A stretch of DNA of 64,000 nt from positions 558,001-622,000 of the forward strand of contig NZ_OZ034788.1 in NCBI RefSeq assembly GCF_964028515.1, read 5' to 3'. The position numbers were made by a program, and so were the translations under genes. The notes below the pieces were generated by a model that did not search any database, was not told where the DNA came from, and worked only from the letters and a program-made list of their open reading frames with translations. The stretch comes from Wolbachia endosymbiont (group B) of Hofmannophila pseudospretella (GTDB lineage: Bacteria > Pseudomonadota > Alphaproteobacteria > Rickettsiales > Anaplasmataceae). This document shows positions 9,045 through 18,875 of the stretch, piece by piece. Each line of letters starts with the position of its first letter. Positions within the stretch are counted from its first letter, which is position 1.

Positions 9045-10321
9045 TGGATAACAATAATGATTTACACTACTGTTCTTTTTGTAACAAGGCACAAAACGAA
9101 GTAGATAAATTGATTACTAACTCTTCAGATGGTTTAAAGGTGTTCATTTGTAATGAATGCATAGAGTTATCCCATAAAGCAATAAGTCAAAAGAAAGAGA
9201 GGGCTTTTAATTCAGATCATATATCTGATATGAAACTATCACTAAAGAAACCTGAAGATATAAAAAATTTTCTTAGCAAGCATGTTGTAGGTCAGGAACA
9301 TGCGCAACATGTTTTATCTGTAGCTATGTATAATCATTGTCAATCCATGGTGCAACTTCATTCTATAAGTGATATTGAAATCGAGAAGTCAAATATAATG
9401 CTTATTGGCCCTACGGGTTCTGGTAAGACTTTGCTAGCAAAAACACTTGCTAAAGTTTCAGATGTACCATTTGCTATGGCTGATGCAACAACTTTGACTG
9501 AAGCAGGTTATGTAGGTGATGATGTAGAAAGCGTGTTATCACGTCTATTACAAGCTGCAAATTATGATGTTGCAAAGGCACAGCATGGTATAGTGTTTAT
9601 CGATGAAATAGACAAAATCACAAGAAAGTCTGAAAGCGCTTCAATAACCCGTGATGTTTCAGGTGAAGGGGTCCAACAAGCTCTACTAAAAATCATGGAA
9701 GGTACGGTTGCTTATGTTCCTCCACAAGGAGGGCGAAAACACCCGCAACAAGAGTTTATACAAGTAGACACTAGTAACATACTATTTATTTGTGGAGGAG
9801 CTTTTGAAGGCCTCAATAAAATTATTGAGGCAAGAAAAAAGGGAACATCAGTTGGCTTTGGAGCGGATATAAGTCAGTCTAAAGCACAAAAGAAAAAAAA
9901 TGCTTTACGCGATGCTCAACCTGAGGACTTAATTAAATTCGGTTTAATACCCGAATTTGTAGGACGGGTTCCGATAATTGCTGTTTTAGATGAGCTGAAT
10001 CATGAGGATTTAATACATGTGTTAACGGAACCAAGAAATGCGCTAATAAAACAATATAAAGCATTACTTGCATTTAGCAAAGTAACCCTTGAGTTTTCAG
10101 ATGAAGCAATATCAGCTATTGCTAAAAAAGCTATGAGCTATAAAATAGGTGCAAGAATATTACGTACTATCTTAGGGTCACTTTTGCTTGATGTTATGTA
10201 TATATCCGGCAACGGAGGTTTTGAAGGTAGCACTATAACGGTTACTAAGAAAATGGTAGAATTAGGCAAAGCGACGATTAATCATAATAATAAGGGTAGT
10301 GTTATAACGGTTAATGATTAA
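9044..10321 (+). CDS. clpX: ATP-dependent Clp protease ATP-binding subunit ClpX
   Basis: ClpX is the AAA+ unfoldase that delivers tagged substrates to ClpP. The N-terminal C4 zinc finger is intact (CSFCNKAQ ... FICNECI, residues ~9-38), followed by Walker A GPTGSGKTLLAK, Walker B IVFIDEIDK and a sensor region near FVGRVPIIAVLDEL. The 425-residue length is standard. Starts by one-base overlap with the clpP stop and is 15 bases upstream of lon. Confidence 0.98.
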   Translation: MDNNNDLHYCSFCNKAQNEVDKLITNSSDGLKVFICNECIELSHKAISQKKERAFNSDHISDMKLSLKKPEDIKNFLSKHVVGQEHAQHVLSVAMYNHCQSMVQLHSISDIEIEKSNIMLIGPTGSGKTLLAKTLAKVSDVPFAMADATTLTEAGYVGDDVESVLSRLLQAANYDVAKAQHGIVFIDEIDKITRKSESASITRDVSGEGVQQALLKIMEGTVAYVPPQGGRKHPQQEFIQVDTSNILFICGGAFEGLNKIIEARKKGTSVGFGADISQSKAQKKKNALRDAQPEDLIKFGLIPEFVGRVPIIAVLDELNHEDLIHVLTEPRNALIKQYKALLAFSKVTLEFSDEAISAIAKKAMSYKIGARILRTILGSLLLDVMYISGNGGFEGSTITVTKKMVELGKATINHNNKGSVITVND

Positions 10322-10336
10322 TTTGAGGCATATATT

Positions 10337-12793
10337 ATGAGTATTGGACGTGCTGTAAATTTTAATTCTACTGTATTACCAGTATTACCTCTAAGAGATG
10401 TAGTAATTTTTCCAAATATAATGTTGCCTTTATTCGTAGGTAGAGAAAAATCTGTTCATGCACTAGAGTATGCAATAAGTAGCAGCAGTCACCAAAACGA
10501 GATTTTTCTCATAGCACAAAAAGATGGTTCTATTGATAATCCAGAGCCAGAGAATCTTTATGAAGTAGGCGTGTTAGCAAACATTATACAACCATTAATA
10601 AAACTGCCTGACAATGCAGTAAAAGTCATGATTCATGGGGTAAGAAGGGGAAGAGTTATAGAATATATTAGCTCTCACACTTTGTTACAGGCCAGAGTAG
10701 CGTTGGATGGTCATTATGAGTATGGAGAAAATGAAGATAATATTGATTTAGAAGCTTTAAGGCGTTCTGTTATAGATGCATTCGACAATTGGTGTAAACT
10801 AAGCAAGAAAAGTCGACCCGAGATTATTATTGACCCCATTGATCAAGTTAAAGAGGTTAATCAAATTGTAGATATGATAGCTTCGCACTTAAATATAAAG
10901 GTATCAGATAAGCAAAACATACTTGAAGTTTATAACCCAAAAGAGCGCTTAAAAAAAGTTTTTGCTCTTATTGAGAGAGAAATAAGTATTTTGAGTGCAC
11001 AAAACCGCTTGTATAAGACAATTAAATCACAGGTTGAAAGTACTCAAAAAGTTTACTACCTTAATGAGCAATTAAAAGCTATACAGAAAGAATTAGGTGA
11101 GTTTGAAAATGGAGATGAAGGGAATATACTCAATGAATTTGAAAAAAAGATAAATGAAACAAAGCTTTCTGAGGAAGCAAAAGAGAAAGCCATAACTGAC
11201 TTAAAGAGATATAAGAAAATGAATCCCATTTCTCCTGAAGCAACAGTTATATCTAGTTACTTGCATTGGTTGCTTGATTTGCCATGGGGAAAGTACAAAG
11301 ATGCAAAAATTAACTTAAATGCGGCTAAAAAAATCTTAGATGAAAATCATTATGGCATAGAGAAAGTAAAAGATAGAATAATAGAATTTTTAGCAGTATT
11401 AAAGAGAGTAAAAGAGATAAAGGGTCCTATACTTTGCTTAGTTGGACCACCTGGTGTTGGTAAAACTTCTTTAGCTAAGTCTATGGCAAAAGCAGTAGGA
11501 AGAGATTTTGTTCGTATATCTCTTGGTGGTATACGTGATGAGTCTGAAATACGAGGACACAGGAAAACTTATATTGGCTCAATGCCTGGTAAAATCATTC
11601 AACACATGAAAAAAGCTAATTCATGCAACCCGCTTTTCCTGCTTGATGAAATAGATAAGATGGGTTCTGATTCGCGTGGTGATCCTGCATCTGCATTACT
11701 TGAGGTTTTGGATACTGAGCACAATAAACATTTTACAGATCATTACTTGGAAGTTGAGTTTGATCTTTCAAGTGTAATGTTTGTAGCCACAGCAAATAGC
11801 TTAAATTTACCGCATCCTTTGCGTGATAGGATGGAAATTATACAATTATCTGGGTATACCGAAGACGAGAAGATCAGTATTGCTACACATCACCTTATTC
11901 CAAAATTAAAAAAAGAGCATGGTTTGCATCAGAAGGAGTGGGAAATAACCAATGAAGCATTATACGAGTTGATACGTTTATATACACGTGAAAGCGGCGT
12001 GCGAAGCATGGAAAGGGAACTTGCAAAACTCATGAGAAAGGCAGTTAAAGCAATATTAACTGATAAAAATAAGAAAATATCCGTAGAGACTGGTAATTTA
12101 CAAGATTATCTAGGGGTACGTAAGTATACCTTTGGCATTGCAGAAAATGAGAGTTTGGTAGGGATAGTAACTGGTCTTGCCTATACTGAAACAGGTGGTG
12201 ATATTTTGATGATAGAGTCAGTCCTAATTCCTGGTAAGGGGGAGATAAAATATACAGGAAAGCTTGGAGAAGTTATGCAAGAGTCTATAAAAGCTGCGTA
12301 TAGTTATGTGCGATCAAATTGTTTATTTTTCGGTATAAAGCCCGAAAAATTCCAAAATAATGATATACATTTGCATGTACCTGAAGGTGCTGTGCCAAAA
12401 GATGGTCCCTCTGCTGGCAGTGCAGTATGTACGTCTATTGTTTCTCTCATGACAAATATATCAGTTAACAAAAGTGTTGCTATGACAGGCGAAGTAACAT
12501 TGCGCGGTAGAGTTTTGGCTATCGGGGGCTTGAGAGAAAAATTGCTTGCTGCGCTAAGAGGATCAATCAAAATTGTGATTATACCAAGTGAAAATGAGAA
12601 AGATATGCAGGAGATTCCCGCAAATATTAAAGAAGGGATCAACGTAATTTTTGCTAAGAATATTGATGAAGTTATAAAAATTGCTTTAACTCGCCCTATT
12701 ACTTCAATTGATGGTGATAATCAAAATAGTCTACCTTCCTCCATAGAAAATAAAGATAGTACCTTCTCTGCGTTAGAAACATTAAAGCACTAA
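10337..12793 (+). CDS. lon: ATP-dependent protease La (Lon)
   Basis: Lon is a soluble AAA+ protease that degrades misfolded and regulatory proteins. The 818-residue protein has the N-terminal substrate-binding domain (VLPVLPLRDVVIFPNIMLPL at the start), Walker A GPPGVGKTSLAK near residue 370, Walker B PLFLLDEIDKM, and the C-terminal serine-lysine peptidase with the catalytic serine in PKDGPSAG and the lysine in GGLREKLLAALR. Last gene of the tig-clpP-clpX-lon group and convergent with the PBP2 gene, 99 bases away. Confidence 0.98.
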   Translation: MSIGRAVNFNSTVLPVLPLRDVVIFPNIMLPLFVGREKSVHALEYAISSSSHQNEIFLIAQKDGSIDNPEPENLYEVGVLANIIQPLIKLPDNAVKVMIHGVRRGRVIEYISSHTLLQARVALDGHYEYGENEDNIDLEALRRSVIDAFDNWCKLSKKSRPEIIIDPIDQVKEVNQIVDMIASHLNIKVSDKQNILEVYNPKERLKKVFALIEREISILSAQNRLYKTIKSQVESTQKVYYLNEQLKAIQKELGEFENGDEGNILNEFEKKINETKLSEEAKEKAITDLKRYKKMNPISPEATVISSYLHWLLDLPWGKYKDAKINLNAAKKILDENHYGIEKVKDRIIEFLAVLKRVKEIKGPILCLVGPPGVGKTSLAKSMAKAVGRDFVRISLGGIRDESEIRGHRKTYIGSMPGKIIQHMKKANSCNPLFLLDEIDKMGSDSRGDPASALLEVLDTEHNKHFTDHYLEVEFDLSSVMFVATANSLNLPHPLRDRMEIIQLSGYTEDEKISIATHHLIPKLKKEHGLHQKEWEITNEALYELIRLYTRESGVRSMERELAKLMRKAVKAILTDKNKKISVETGNLQDYLGVRKYTFGIAENESLVGIVTGLAYTETGGDILMIESVLIPGKGEIKYTGKLGEVMQESIKAAYSYVRSNCLFFGIKPEKFQNNDIHLHVPEGAVPKDGPSAGSAVCTSIVSLMTNISVNKSVAMTGEVTLRGRVLAIGGLREKLLAALRGSIKIVIIPSENEKDMQEIPANIKEGINVIFAKNIDEVIKIALTRPITSIDGDNQNSLPSSIENKDSTFSALETLKH

Positions 12794-12892
12794 ATTGAAA
12801 AGGTTTATGCAATTTTCGTTTCTTTTTTTTAACCTCAAAGCTCTGATTTGAATATATAAATTACAAGTAACATATATGGCAATTTCATAAAT

Positions 12893-14449
12893 TCATTTTT
12901 CAAGCATATATTGCAATATCTCACTAGCAATTGCAACATCTTGGCGTGGAGTTTTGCCATGTTCTATAAACACTGAGATTGCATAGCGCGGATCATGGTA
13001 GGGGCCATAAGCGATAAACAATTTATGACTTTCACCTTTAGAGTTTATCTCTGGTGTACCGGTTTTGCCAGCAATTTGTATACTGCCTAGTCCTTTTCTA
13101 TAGTTAGAATTCACCACGTCAAACATAGCTTTTCGAACCACACTAAGATGCTCATGATTCACATCAATATTAAGAAAGTCTTGCCCTGGTTTACTCATCT
13201 CAATGTGGGGAATTACCTCCTTTCCTGTTGCAACCCTCGCTGCAAGAACCGCAAGCTGTAATGGCGTTGTAAGTAAATACCCTTGTCCTATAACTAAGTT
13301 AATGGTATCACCTAAATACCACTCTGAATATAGCTTGCGTGCACGCCAATCCACATCAGGCAACAATCCCGGAGCTTCTTCCTTAAACATTCCAATTAAT
13401 GGTCCACTTCCTATACCAAATTTGCTAGCCATTTCTAGTAGAGAATCTACATTTATTTTTTTTCCTATATTATAAAAGTAAGTGTTGCATGAGAAGGCCA
13501 TTGCCTCGTTTAAAGATACATATCCATGGACTTTGCTTTTTAGGCAACGAAATTTTCGTTCACCTATTTTCATATAGCCCCTACACGAGAACTTTTCTTC
13601 TGGTGTTATTATTCCATCTTTTAAACCCGCAAGCGCATCTATTATTTTAAATATTGAACCAGGTGGAATTTGATATGATAATGCACGGTTTACAAGCGGT
13701 AATGAAGGATTGTTTAAATTTTTCCAAGTTTCATTTGATAATCTGCTAGTGAAAAGATTATTATCGTAAGAAGGTGAATTATATAATGCTAAAATTTCTC
13801 CGTTATTTACATCAATTACCACTGTGGAACCTTGGTGGTCTTTAAATATCTCTGCAATTTTCTTCTGTAAATCAACATCAATTGTCAGCTGTATATCTTG
13901 TCCATCTTGCTGCGGTATACTAGATAACTCTCTCATGATACGCTTCTTAGAATTTATTTCCTGCTCAGATTTTCCGGTCTTGCCTTTTAATACATGATCA
14001 TATGTATATTCAATTCCACTAACCCCTGCTTCATTTATGTCTTGCTGTTTTTTTGTATATCCGATTATATGAGAACATATCGAACCAAACGGGTAATAAC
14101 GTTTATAAAGAGCAGTTATTTTTGTATCTGATGATTTTGTTGTATCAGGTTTAATTTCTGATAACATCTGCAAATCAACTTCCCTAGTAAAGGTTTTTTG
14201 CCCATCAAATAAAACAATATACGAAATTTTGTTTACTGCGAGTTCAACGCTATTCCTATCCAAAATCCTGCCTCGTTTAGGCACAATAGTAACAACTTTT
14301 GTCCTATTATTATTGGATAGCACTTCATATTTTTGTCTATCTCGTACTTGTAAAGTATACAACCTATAACTGAAGATAGCAGAAATAGTAAGCTGAATAC
14401 CACCTAATATGAATGCCCTGCGGTTGAAGACCTTGTTTTTTGTCCACAT
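12893..14449 (-). CDS. mrdA: Penicillin-binding protein 2 (peptidoglycan transpeptidase)
   Basis: A class B PBP that crosslinks peptidoglycan during elongation. It has one N-terminal membrane helix (RRAFILGGIQLTISAIFSYR), a dimerisation domain with the conserved PKRGRILDRNSVELAVN, and a transpeptidase domain with all three active-site motifs: SIFK (PPGSIFKIIDAL), SCN (AFSCNTYFYN) and KTG (AGKTGTPE). The 518 residues are shorter than the ~630 of E. coli, but the catalytic motifs are complete. It lies 20 bases downstream of a polysaccharide deacetylase gene, so both probably share a transcript. Wolbachia-type bacteria have little or atypical peptidoglycan, so the exact product is uncertain even though the family is clear. 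Confidence 0.92.
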   Translation of the reverse strand: MWTKNKVFNRRAFILGGIQLTISAIFSYRLYTLQVRDRQKYEVLSNNNRTKVVTIVPKRGRILDRNSVELAVNKISYIVLFDGQKTFTREVDLQMLSEIKPDTTKSSDTKITALYKRYYPFGSICSHIIGYTKKQQDINEAGVSGIEYTYDHVLKGKTGKSEQEINSKKRIMRELSSIPQQDGQDIQLTIDVDLQKKIAEIFKDHQGSTVVIDVNNGEILALYNSPSYDNNLFTSRLSNETWKNLNNPSLPLVNRALSYQIPPGSIFKIIDALAGLKDGIITPEEKFSCRGYMKIGERKFRCLKSKVHGYVSLNEAMAFSCNTYFYNIGKKINVDSLLEMASKFGIGSGPLIGMFKEEAPGLLPDVDWRARKLYSEWYLGDTINLVIGQGYLLTTPLQLAVLAARVATGKEVIPHIEMSKPGQDFLNIDVNHEHLSVVRKAMFDVVNSNYRKGLGSIQIAGKTGTPEINSKGESHKLFIAYGPYHDPRYAISVFIEHGKTPRQDVAIASEILQYMLEK

Positions 14450-14469
14450 AGAATTCCTTTAGAACGCAC

Positions 14470-15240
14470 TCATTCTCCTTTTATTGACACATTTCTAGCT
14501 TTCACTACATCACAAACCCTTTCTTCCCACTCACTTAAGGTAACAAGTTTGTAACCCGATTTTTTTAGTATTTCAATAATCTGAGATAAAGCTTCAACTG
14601 TATTTGATTTGTTATCGTGATCATGGAACAATATAATCGCTCCATTGTGTACATTGCTTAAAACTCTTTCAACCAGAATTTCTGATTTATCGCCTTGCCA
14701 GTCCAGAGAATCAACTGTCCATAATATGGAATACATATTTAATCGATTAGTATTTTTGATCAAATTATCGTTATGACATCCATATGGTGGACGAAACCAT
14801 TTTACATTCTGTTCTGTTGCATTTTTAATTGCCACATTTGTCTTTTTCAGTTCTTGCAATTGCTCCTCACTTGAAAGTGATGTCAACTTCCTATGCGACC
14901 AAGAATGATTACCTAATTCATGACCTGCTTTATGGATTTTGTTTACTATTTCAGATGTTTTTTTATTGATACGCTCACCAAGCACAAAAAATGTCGCTTT
15001 TGTTTCATTGCTCTCCAGAATATTAATAATATCTCCTGCTCTATTATAAGACGGTCCATCATCAAACGTAAGTGCAACGAACTTATCTTTGTTATTCAAT
15101 AATTTCTTTATATTACTTAAATTTCTATATGATAGATCCAAATCACAACTGAGCCCACGATATGGTAAGTTAAAGTTACAATCACTACAGAAAACTGCGC
15201 TTGAATATAGCAAAAGAAAAGCGATTATTCTTATAAACAT
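14470..15240 (-). CDS. Secreted NodB-type polysaccharide deacetylase
   Basis: A 256-residue protein with a Sec signal peptide (MFIRIIAFLLLYSSAVFCSD) and a carbohydrate esterase 4 domain. The motifs are in order: TFDDGPSYN (catalytic Asp and metal Asp), HSWSH (two metal His), RPPYGCH, and a late FHDHD segment that would supply the final His. Members of this family remove acetyl groups from N-acetylglucosamine in peptidoglycan or chitin-like polymers. The adjacent PBP2 gene, 20 bases downstream, points to wall modification, but a host polysaccharide substrate cannot be excluded. Confidence 0.88.
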   Translation of the reverse strand: MFIRIIAFLLLYSSAVFCSDCNFNLPYRGLSCDLDLSYRNLSNIKKLLNNKDKFVALTFDDGPSYNRAGDIINILESNETKATFFVLGERINKKTSEIVNKIHKAGHELGNHSWSHRKLTSLSSEEQLQELKKTNVAIKNATEQNVKWFRPPYGCHNDNLIKNTNRLNMYSILWTVDSLDWQGDKSEILVERVLSNVHNGAIILFHDHDNKSNTVEALSQIIEILKKSGYKLVTLSEWEERVCDVVKARNVSIKGE

Positions 15241-15360
15241 ATATAATCAGCAAAGTGATAGAGTACTACACTTTTTTGCTAAATTAAACCACTTTTAGCA
15301 GCTACTGTTTACTTCGTTACTTTGTCAATATATTATATTAATAACTTTGTATAATATAGT

Positions 15361-16872
15361 ATGATTGCAAATATAAATACCGTTGCTCTTCAGGGAACCA
15401 GCACAGTAAATATTAATGCACAAATTCACATGTCAAATGGTATTCCAGCTTTTAATATTGTTGGACTGCCGGATAAAACTGTTGCAGAATCCAGAGAGCG
15501 TATCAGAGCAGCGTTAAATTCAATCAATCTTCTGTTACCTCCAAAAAGGATTACGGTTAATCTTTCCCCTGCGGATTTGCTTAAAGAAGGTAGTCATTAT
15601 GACTTAGCTATTGCTGTTGGATTACTTGTTGTAATGAATGTGATACCAGTTGAAAAAGTTCAGTCTTATATAATTATGGGCGAGCTTGCACTAGACAGCA
15701 GAGTCATACCAATCTCAGGAGTACTTCCAACAGCAATCAATGCAAAACAGGCAAATAAAGGAGTAATTTGCCCAAGGGGAAATGGAGTAGAAGCTTCATG
15801 GGTAAAGAATGTTTCTATTCTAGCTATAGAGAAATTAACCGATATTATCAGACATTTTAAGGGTGAGCAGTTAATTCAGCCGGTAACTTTTAACTATAGC
15901 GCTGCACCCAAAGAAAAAAATTCAGTTCCAGATATAAAGGATATTAAAGGTCAAGTTGTTGCAAAAAGAGCAGCTGAAATTGCAGCAGCAGGTGGACACA
16001 ATATGCTTCTTGTTGGACCTCCTGGTACTGGAAAATCAATGCTTGCTAAGCGATTTATAGGGCTATTACCTGATTTGACTGAGCAGGAGATGATTGATGT
16101 TAATATTATCTCTAGCATAACAAAAGCCGGTAACGAAACATTTAAAGTAACTCGTCCCTTTCGTGAACCTCATCATTCATGCTCCATGCCAGCGATGATA
16201 GGAGGAGGAAAAAATGCAAAGCCTGGGGAAATCACCATGGCTCACAATGGTGTGTTATTTCTTGATGAGCTACCTGAATTTCCAAGGCTTGTACTTGATT
16301 CTCTACGTCAACCACTTGAAGATAGAAAAGTTACTATTGCACGTGCAAATGCTCACATTACTTATCCAGCTAATTTTCAACTTATAGCTGCAATGAATCC
16401 CTGCAGGTGCGGTTATTTAGGTGATGCAAGTAGATCGTGCAACAAAGCTCCAAAGTGTGGCACAGATTACAAAAACAAAATATCAGGACCATTGCTTGAT
16501 AGAATAGACATATGCATTGAAATGCCAAACGTTAGCATACTTTCTCCTGAAATCTCTGTGGAGGGAGAAAGTACCGAGGTTATAAGAGGAAGGGTGATAG
16601 CAGCGAGAAAAATTCAAACTGAGCGTTATAGTAAATTTAATATTCGTTGCAATGCAGAAGTCAGTGGTGAAGCATTAAATAAATTCACTGAACCAGATCA
16701 GGAAGGGTTAGAATTGCTAAAATACGTACTGAAAGAAAATTATATTTCCAATCGAGGCTATACACGTGTATTAAGAGTCGCAAGAACCATTGCAGATCTT
16801 GCGAAAAGTGAGGAAATAAAAAGAGCACACATTGCAGAGGCGCTGAATTACAGAATAAGAATGTATAAATAA
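15361..16872 (+). CDS. comM: YifB/ComM family Mg-chelatase-like AAA+ ATPase
   Basis: The protein has an N-terminal Lon-protease-like fold (HMSNGIPAFNIVGLPDKTVAESRERI, NLSPADLLKEGSHYDLAIAVG), then an AAA+ domain with Walker A GPPGTGKSMLAK, Walker B GVLFLDELPEF and the cysteine-bearing MNPCRCGYLGD segment, and a C-terminal Mg_chelatase_C domain. 503 residues is the family norm. ComM is a hexameric branch-migration helicase that promotes integration of incoming DNA during natural transformation; that function is inferred, since uptake genes are not visible here. Single gene on the plus strand. Confidence 0.92.
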   Translation: MIANINTVALQGTSTVNINAQIHMSNGIPAFNIVGLPDKTVAESRERIRAALNSINLLLPPKRITVNLSPADLLKEGSHYDLAIAVGLLVVMNVIPVEKVQSYIIMGELALDSRVIPISGVLPTAINAKQANKGVICPRGNGVEASWVKNVSILAIEKLTDIIRHFKGEQLIQPVTFNYSAAPKEKNSVPDIKDIKGQVVAKRAAEIAAAGGHNMLLVGPPGTGKSMLAKRFIGLLPDLTEQEMIDVNIISSITKAGNETFKVTRPFREPHHSCSMPAMIGGGKNAKPGEITMAHNGVLFLDELPEFPRLVLDSLRQPLEDRKVTIARANAHITYPANFQLIAAMNPCRCGYLGDASRSCNKAPKCGTDYKNKISGPLLDRIDICIEMPNVSILSPEISVEGESTEVIRGRVIAARKIQTERYSKFNIRCNAEVSGEALNKFTEPDQEGLELLKYVLKENYISNRGYTRVLRVARTIADLAKSEEIKRAHIAEALNYRIRMYK

Positions 16873-16882
16873 ATTAATTTAC

Positions 16883-16912
16883 TTGACAGGCAGCTTTTTT
16901 TTGTCATATACT
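16883..16912 (+). promoter_or_regulatory. Near-consensus sigma-70 promoter for the small membrane protein gene
   Basis: TTGACA at 16883-16888, an 18-base spacer and TATACT at 16907-16912, lying 38 bases before the ATG at 16950. Both boxes are at or one base from consensus, which is rare in this window and suggests strong expression. Confidence 0.7.
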
Positions 16913-16949
16913 ACCATTAGTGAAATTTTAATATTTTTGGAGTAAAGTT

Positions 16950-17447
16950 ATGTTGATAATAGAAGGAATCAAAGATAAAGGTAAAGAAGTTTATAACCAT
17001 GGTTGTGATTTTGTAAAAGACCACCCGTATAAAACAGCTGCCACTTTTGTAGCAATTGCAACAGCAATTTCTCTTACAGCTGCTTATTTCTTAAGTCCAG
17101 CTTATGCAACTTTTGTTGGTACAGTTGGAACAAAAGCTGCAACACTTGTTAGTCCTGCTATTACTGCAATATCTGCATTTGCAGTTGCTCATCCACTCAT
17201 TGCTAGTTTGGTAGTTCTTGCTGCAGTAGCAGCTCTAATAGCTGCACCTGTGTATGCATATAAAAACAATAATAAGGCAAGCAAATTTGAGGAAGTGAAA
17301 CAAGATATTTCTAATGCTCTTAAGAAAGATTCTGATGGCAATGTTAACTTAGAAAACAATAAAGTTGAAATTGCTGAAGATGATGAACCAAAAAGACTTC
17401 TTACTAACGCTTGTGTAAAACTTGGAATTGTACAATTACAACCCTAA
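16950..17447 (+). CDS. Small alanine-rich membrane protein of unknown function
   Basis: 165 residues, not recognised. The N-terminus is short and basic (MLIIEGIKDKGKEVYNHGCD), followed by two or three hydrophobic segments at about residues 27-52 (TAATFVAIATAISLTAAYFL), 58-75 and 78-102 (PLIASLVVLAAVAALIAAPV), then an acidic, soluble tail. The layout suggests membrane anchoring with a cytoplasmic C-terminal domain. It is a single-gene unit between a near-consensus promoter and a clear terminator, so it is likely transcribed strongly and alone. I have no basis for a function. Confidence 0.75.
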   Translation: MLIIEGIKDKGKEVYNHGCDFVKDHPYKTAATFVAIATAISLTAAYFLSPAYATFVGTVGTKAATLVSPAITAISAFAVAHPLIASLVVLAAVAALIAAPVYAYKNNNKASKFEEVKQDISNALKKDSDGNVNLENNKVEIAEDDEPKRLLTNACVKLGIVQLQP

Positions 17448-17465
17448 TCAGTAGTTTTACAAAGT

Positions 17466-17491
17466 AAAGGGATAGGCTTCTATCCCTTTTT
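17466..17491 (+). terminator. Rho-independent terminator
   Basis: Perfect 10-bp stem AAAGGGATAG (17466-17475) with CTATCCCTTT (17480-17489), four-base loop GCTT and a T run to 17491. It lies 18 bases after the stop of the small membrane protein gene and ends that transcript before ftsZ. Confidence 0.85.
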
Positions 17492-17681
17492 CACAATTTT
17501 TTTTTGCATCTTAAGCAGTGTTATTTGAAAGTCTGCAATTATTACACCTAATGATTAATAATGTTAAGAATAAGTAAATCTTGTTTACTATTTGCATATA
17601 TCAAAACGAAAAATGTTTGCATATTGTTAAAAAAGCAGTAACTTGTTATCAAGTGAATTCACTAATATTTGAGTAATTTAA

Positions 17682-18875
17682 ATGTCAATCGACCTTAGTT
17701 TACCAGAATTACCCATATTGCACCCAAGGATTACCGTTGTGGGAGTGGGTGGTGCTGGTGGAAATGCTGTGAACAACATGATTCAATCCAATTTGCAAGG
17801 AGTAAATTTTGTTGTAGCAAATACCGATGCTCAAGCGTTAGAGAAGTCACTGTGTGATAAAAAAATTCAACTTGGTATCAACTTAACTAAGGGTCTTGGT
17901 GCTGGTGCTTTACCTGATGTTGGTAAAGGTGCAGCAGAAGAATCAATTGATGAGATTATGGAGCATATAAAAGATAGCCATATGCTCTTTATCACAGCAG
18001 GTATGGGTGGTGGTACTGGAACAGGTGCTGCACCGGTAATTGCAAAAGCAGCCAGAGAAGCAAGAGCGGTAGTTAAAGATAAAGGAGCAAAAGAAAAAAA
18101 GATACTGACTGTTGGAGTTGTAACTAAGCCGTTCGGTTTTGAAGGTGTGCGACGTATGCGCATTGCAGAGCTTGGACTTGAAGAGTTGCAAAAATACGTA
18201 GATACACTTATTGTCATTCCTAATCAAAATTTATTTAGAATTGCTAACGAGAAAACTACATTTGCTGACGCATTTCAACTCGCCGATAATGTTCTGCATA
18301 TTGGCATAAGAGGAGTAACTGATTTGATGATCATGCCAGGACTGATTAATCTTGATTTTGCTGATATAGAAACAGTAATGAGTGAGATGGGTAAAGCAAT
18401 GATTGGTACTGGAGAGGCAGAAGGAGAAGATAGGGCAATTAGTGCTGCAGAAGCTGCGATATCTAATCCATTGCTTGATAATGTATCAATGAAAGGCGCA
18501 CAAGGAATATTGATTAATATTACTGGTGGTGGAGATATGACTCTATTTGAAGTTGATTCTGCAGCAAATAGAGTGCGTGAAGAAGTGGATGAAAATGCAA
18601 ATATAATATTTGGTGCCACTTTTGATCAGGCGATGGAGGGAAGAGTTAGAGTTTCTGTTCTTGCAACTGGCATTGATAGCTGTAACAACAAGCCAGAAGC
18701 TTCATCTGTTAATCAAAACAAGATCCCAGCAGAGGAAAAAAATTTTAAATGGCCTTATAATCAAATTCCAATATCAGAAACAAAAGAATATGATTCAACT
18801 GAGCAAACAAATGAAAGAGTTAAGTGGGGCAGCAATGTTTATGATATACCAGCTTATTTAAGAAGAAAAAAATAA
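17682..18875 (+). CDS. ftsZ: Cell division protein FtsZ
   Basis: FtsZ is the tubulin-like GTPase that forms the division ring. GTP-binding motifs include GVGGAGGNAVNNM near residue 20, the tubulin signature GMGGGTGTGAAPVIA (about 107-121) and the T7 loop NLDFADIE. The C-terminus contains VYDIPAYLRRKK, the conserved tail that binds FtsA and other partners. 397 residues. The stop codon overlaps the ATG of the EVE-domain gene (TAATG), giving a two-gene unit. FtsZ is a standard typing gene for Wolbachia strains, so this locus could assign the supergroup by comparison. Confidence 0.98.
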   Translation: MSIDLSLPELPILHPRITVVGVGGAGGNAVNNMIQSNLQGVNFVVANTDAQALEKSLCDKKIQLGINLTKGLGAGALPDVGKGAAEESIDEIMEHIKDSHMLFITAGMGGGTGTGAAPVIAKAAREARAVVKDKGAKEKKILTVGVVTKPFGFEGVRRMRIAELGLEELQKYVDTLIVIPNQNLFRIANEKTTFADAFQLADNVLHIGIRGVTDLMIMPGLINLDFADIETVMSEMGKAMIGTGEAEGEDRAISAAEAAISNPLLDNVSMKGAQGILINITGGGDMTLFEVDSAANRVREEVDENANIIFGATFDQAMEGRVRVSVLATGIDSCNNKPEASSVNQNKIPAEEKNFKWPYNQIPISETKEYDSTEQTNERVKWGSNVYDIPAYLRRKK

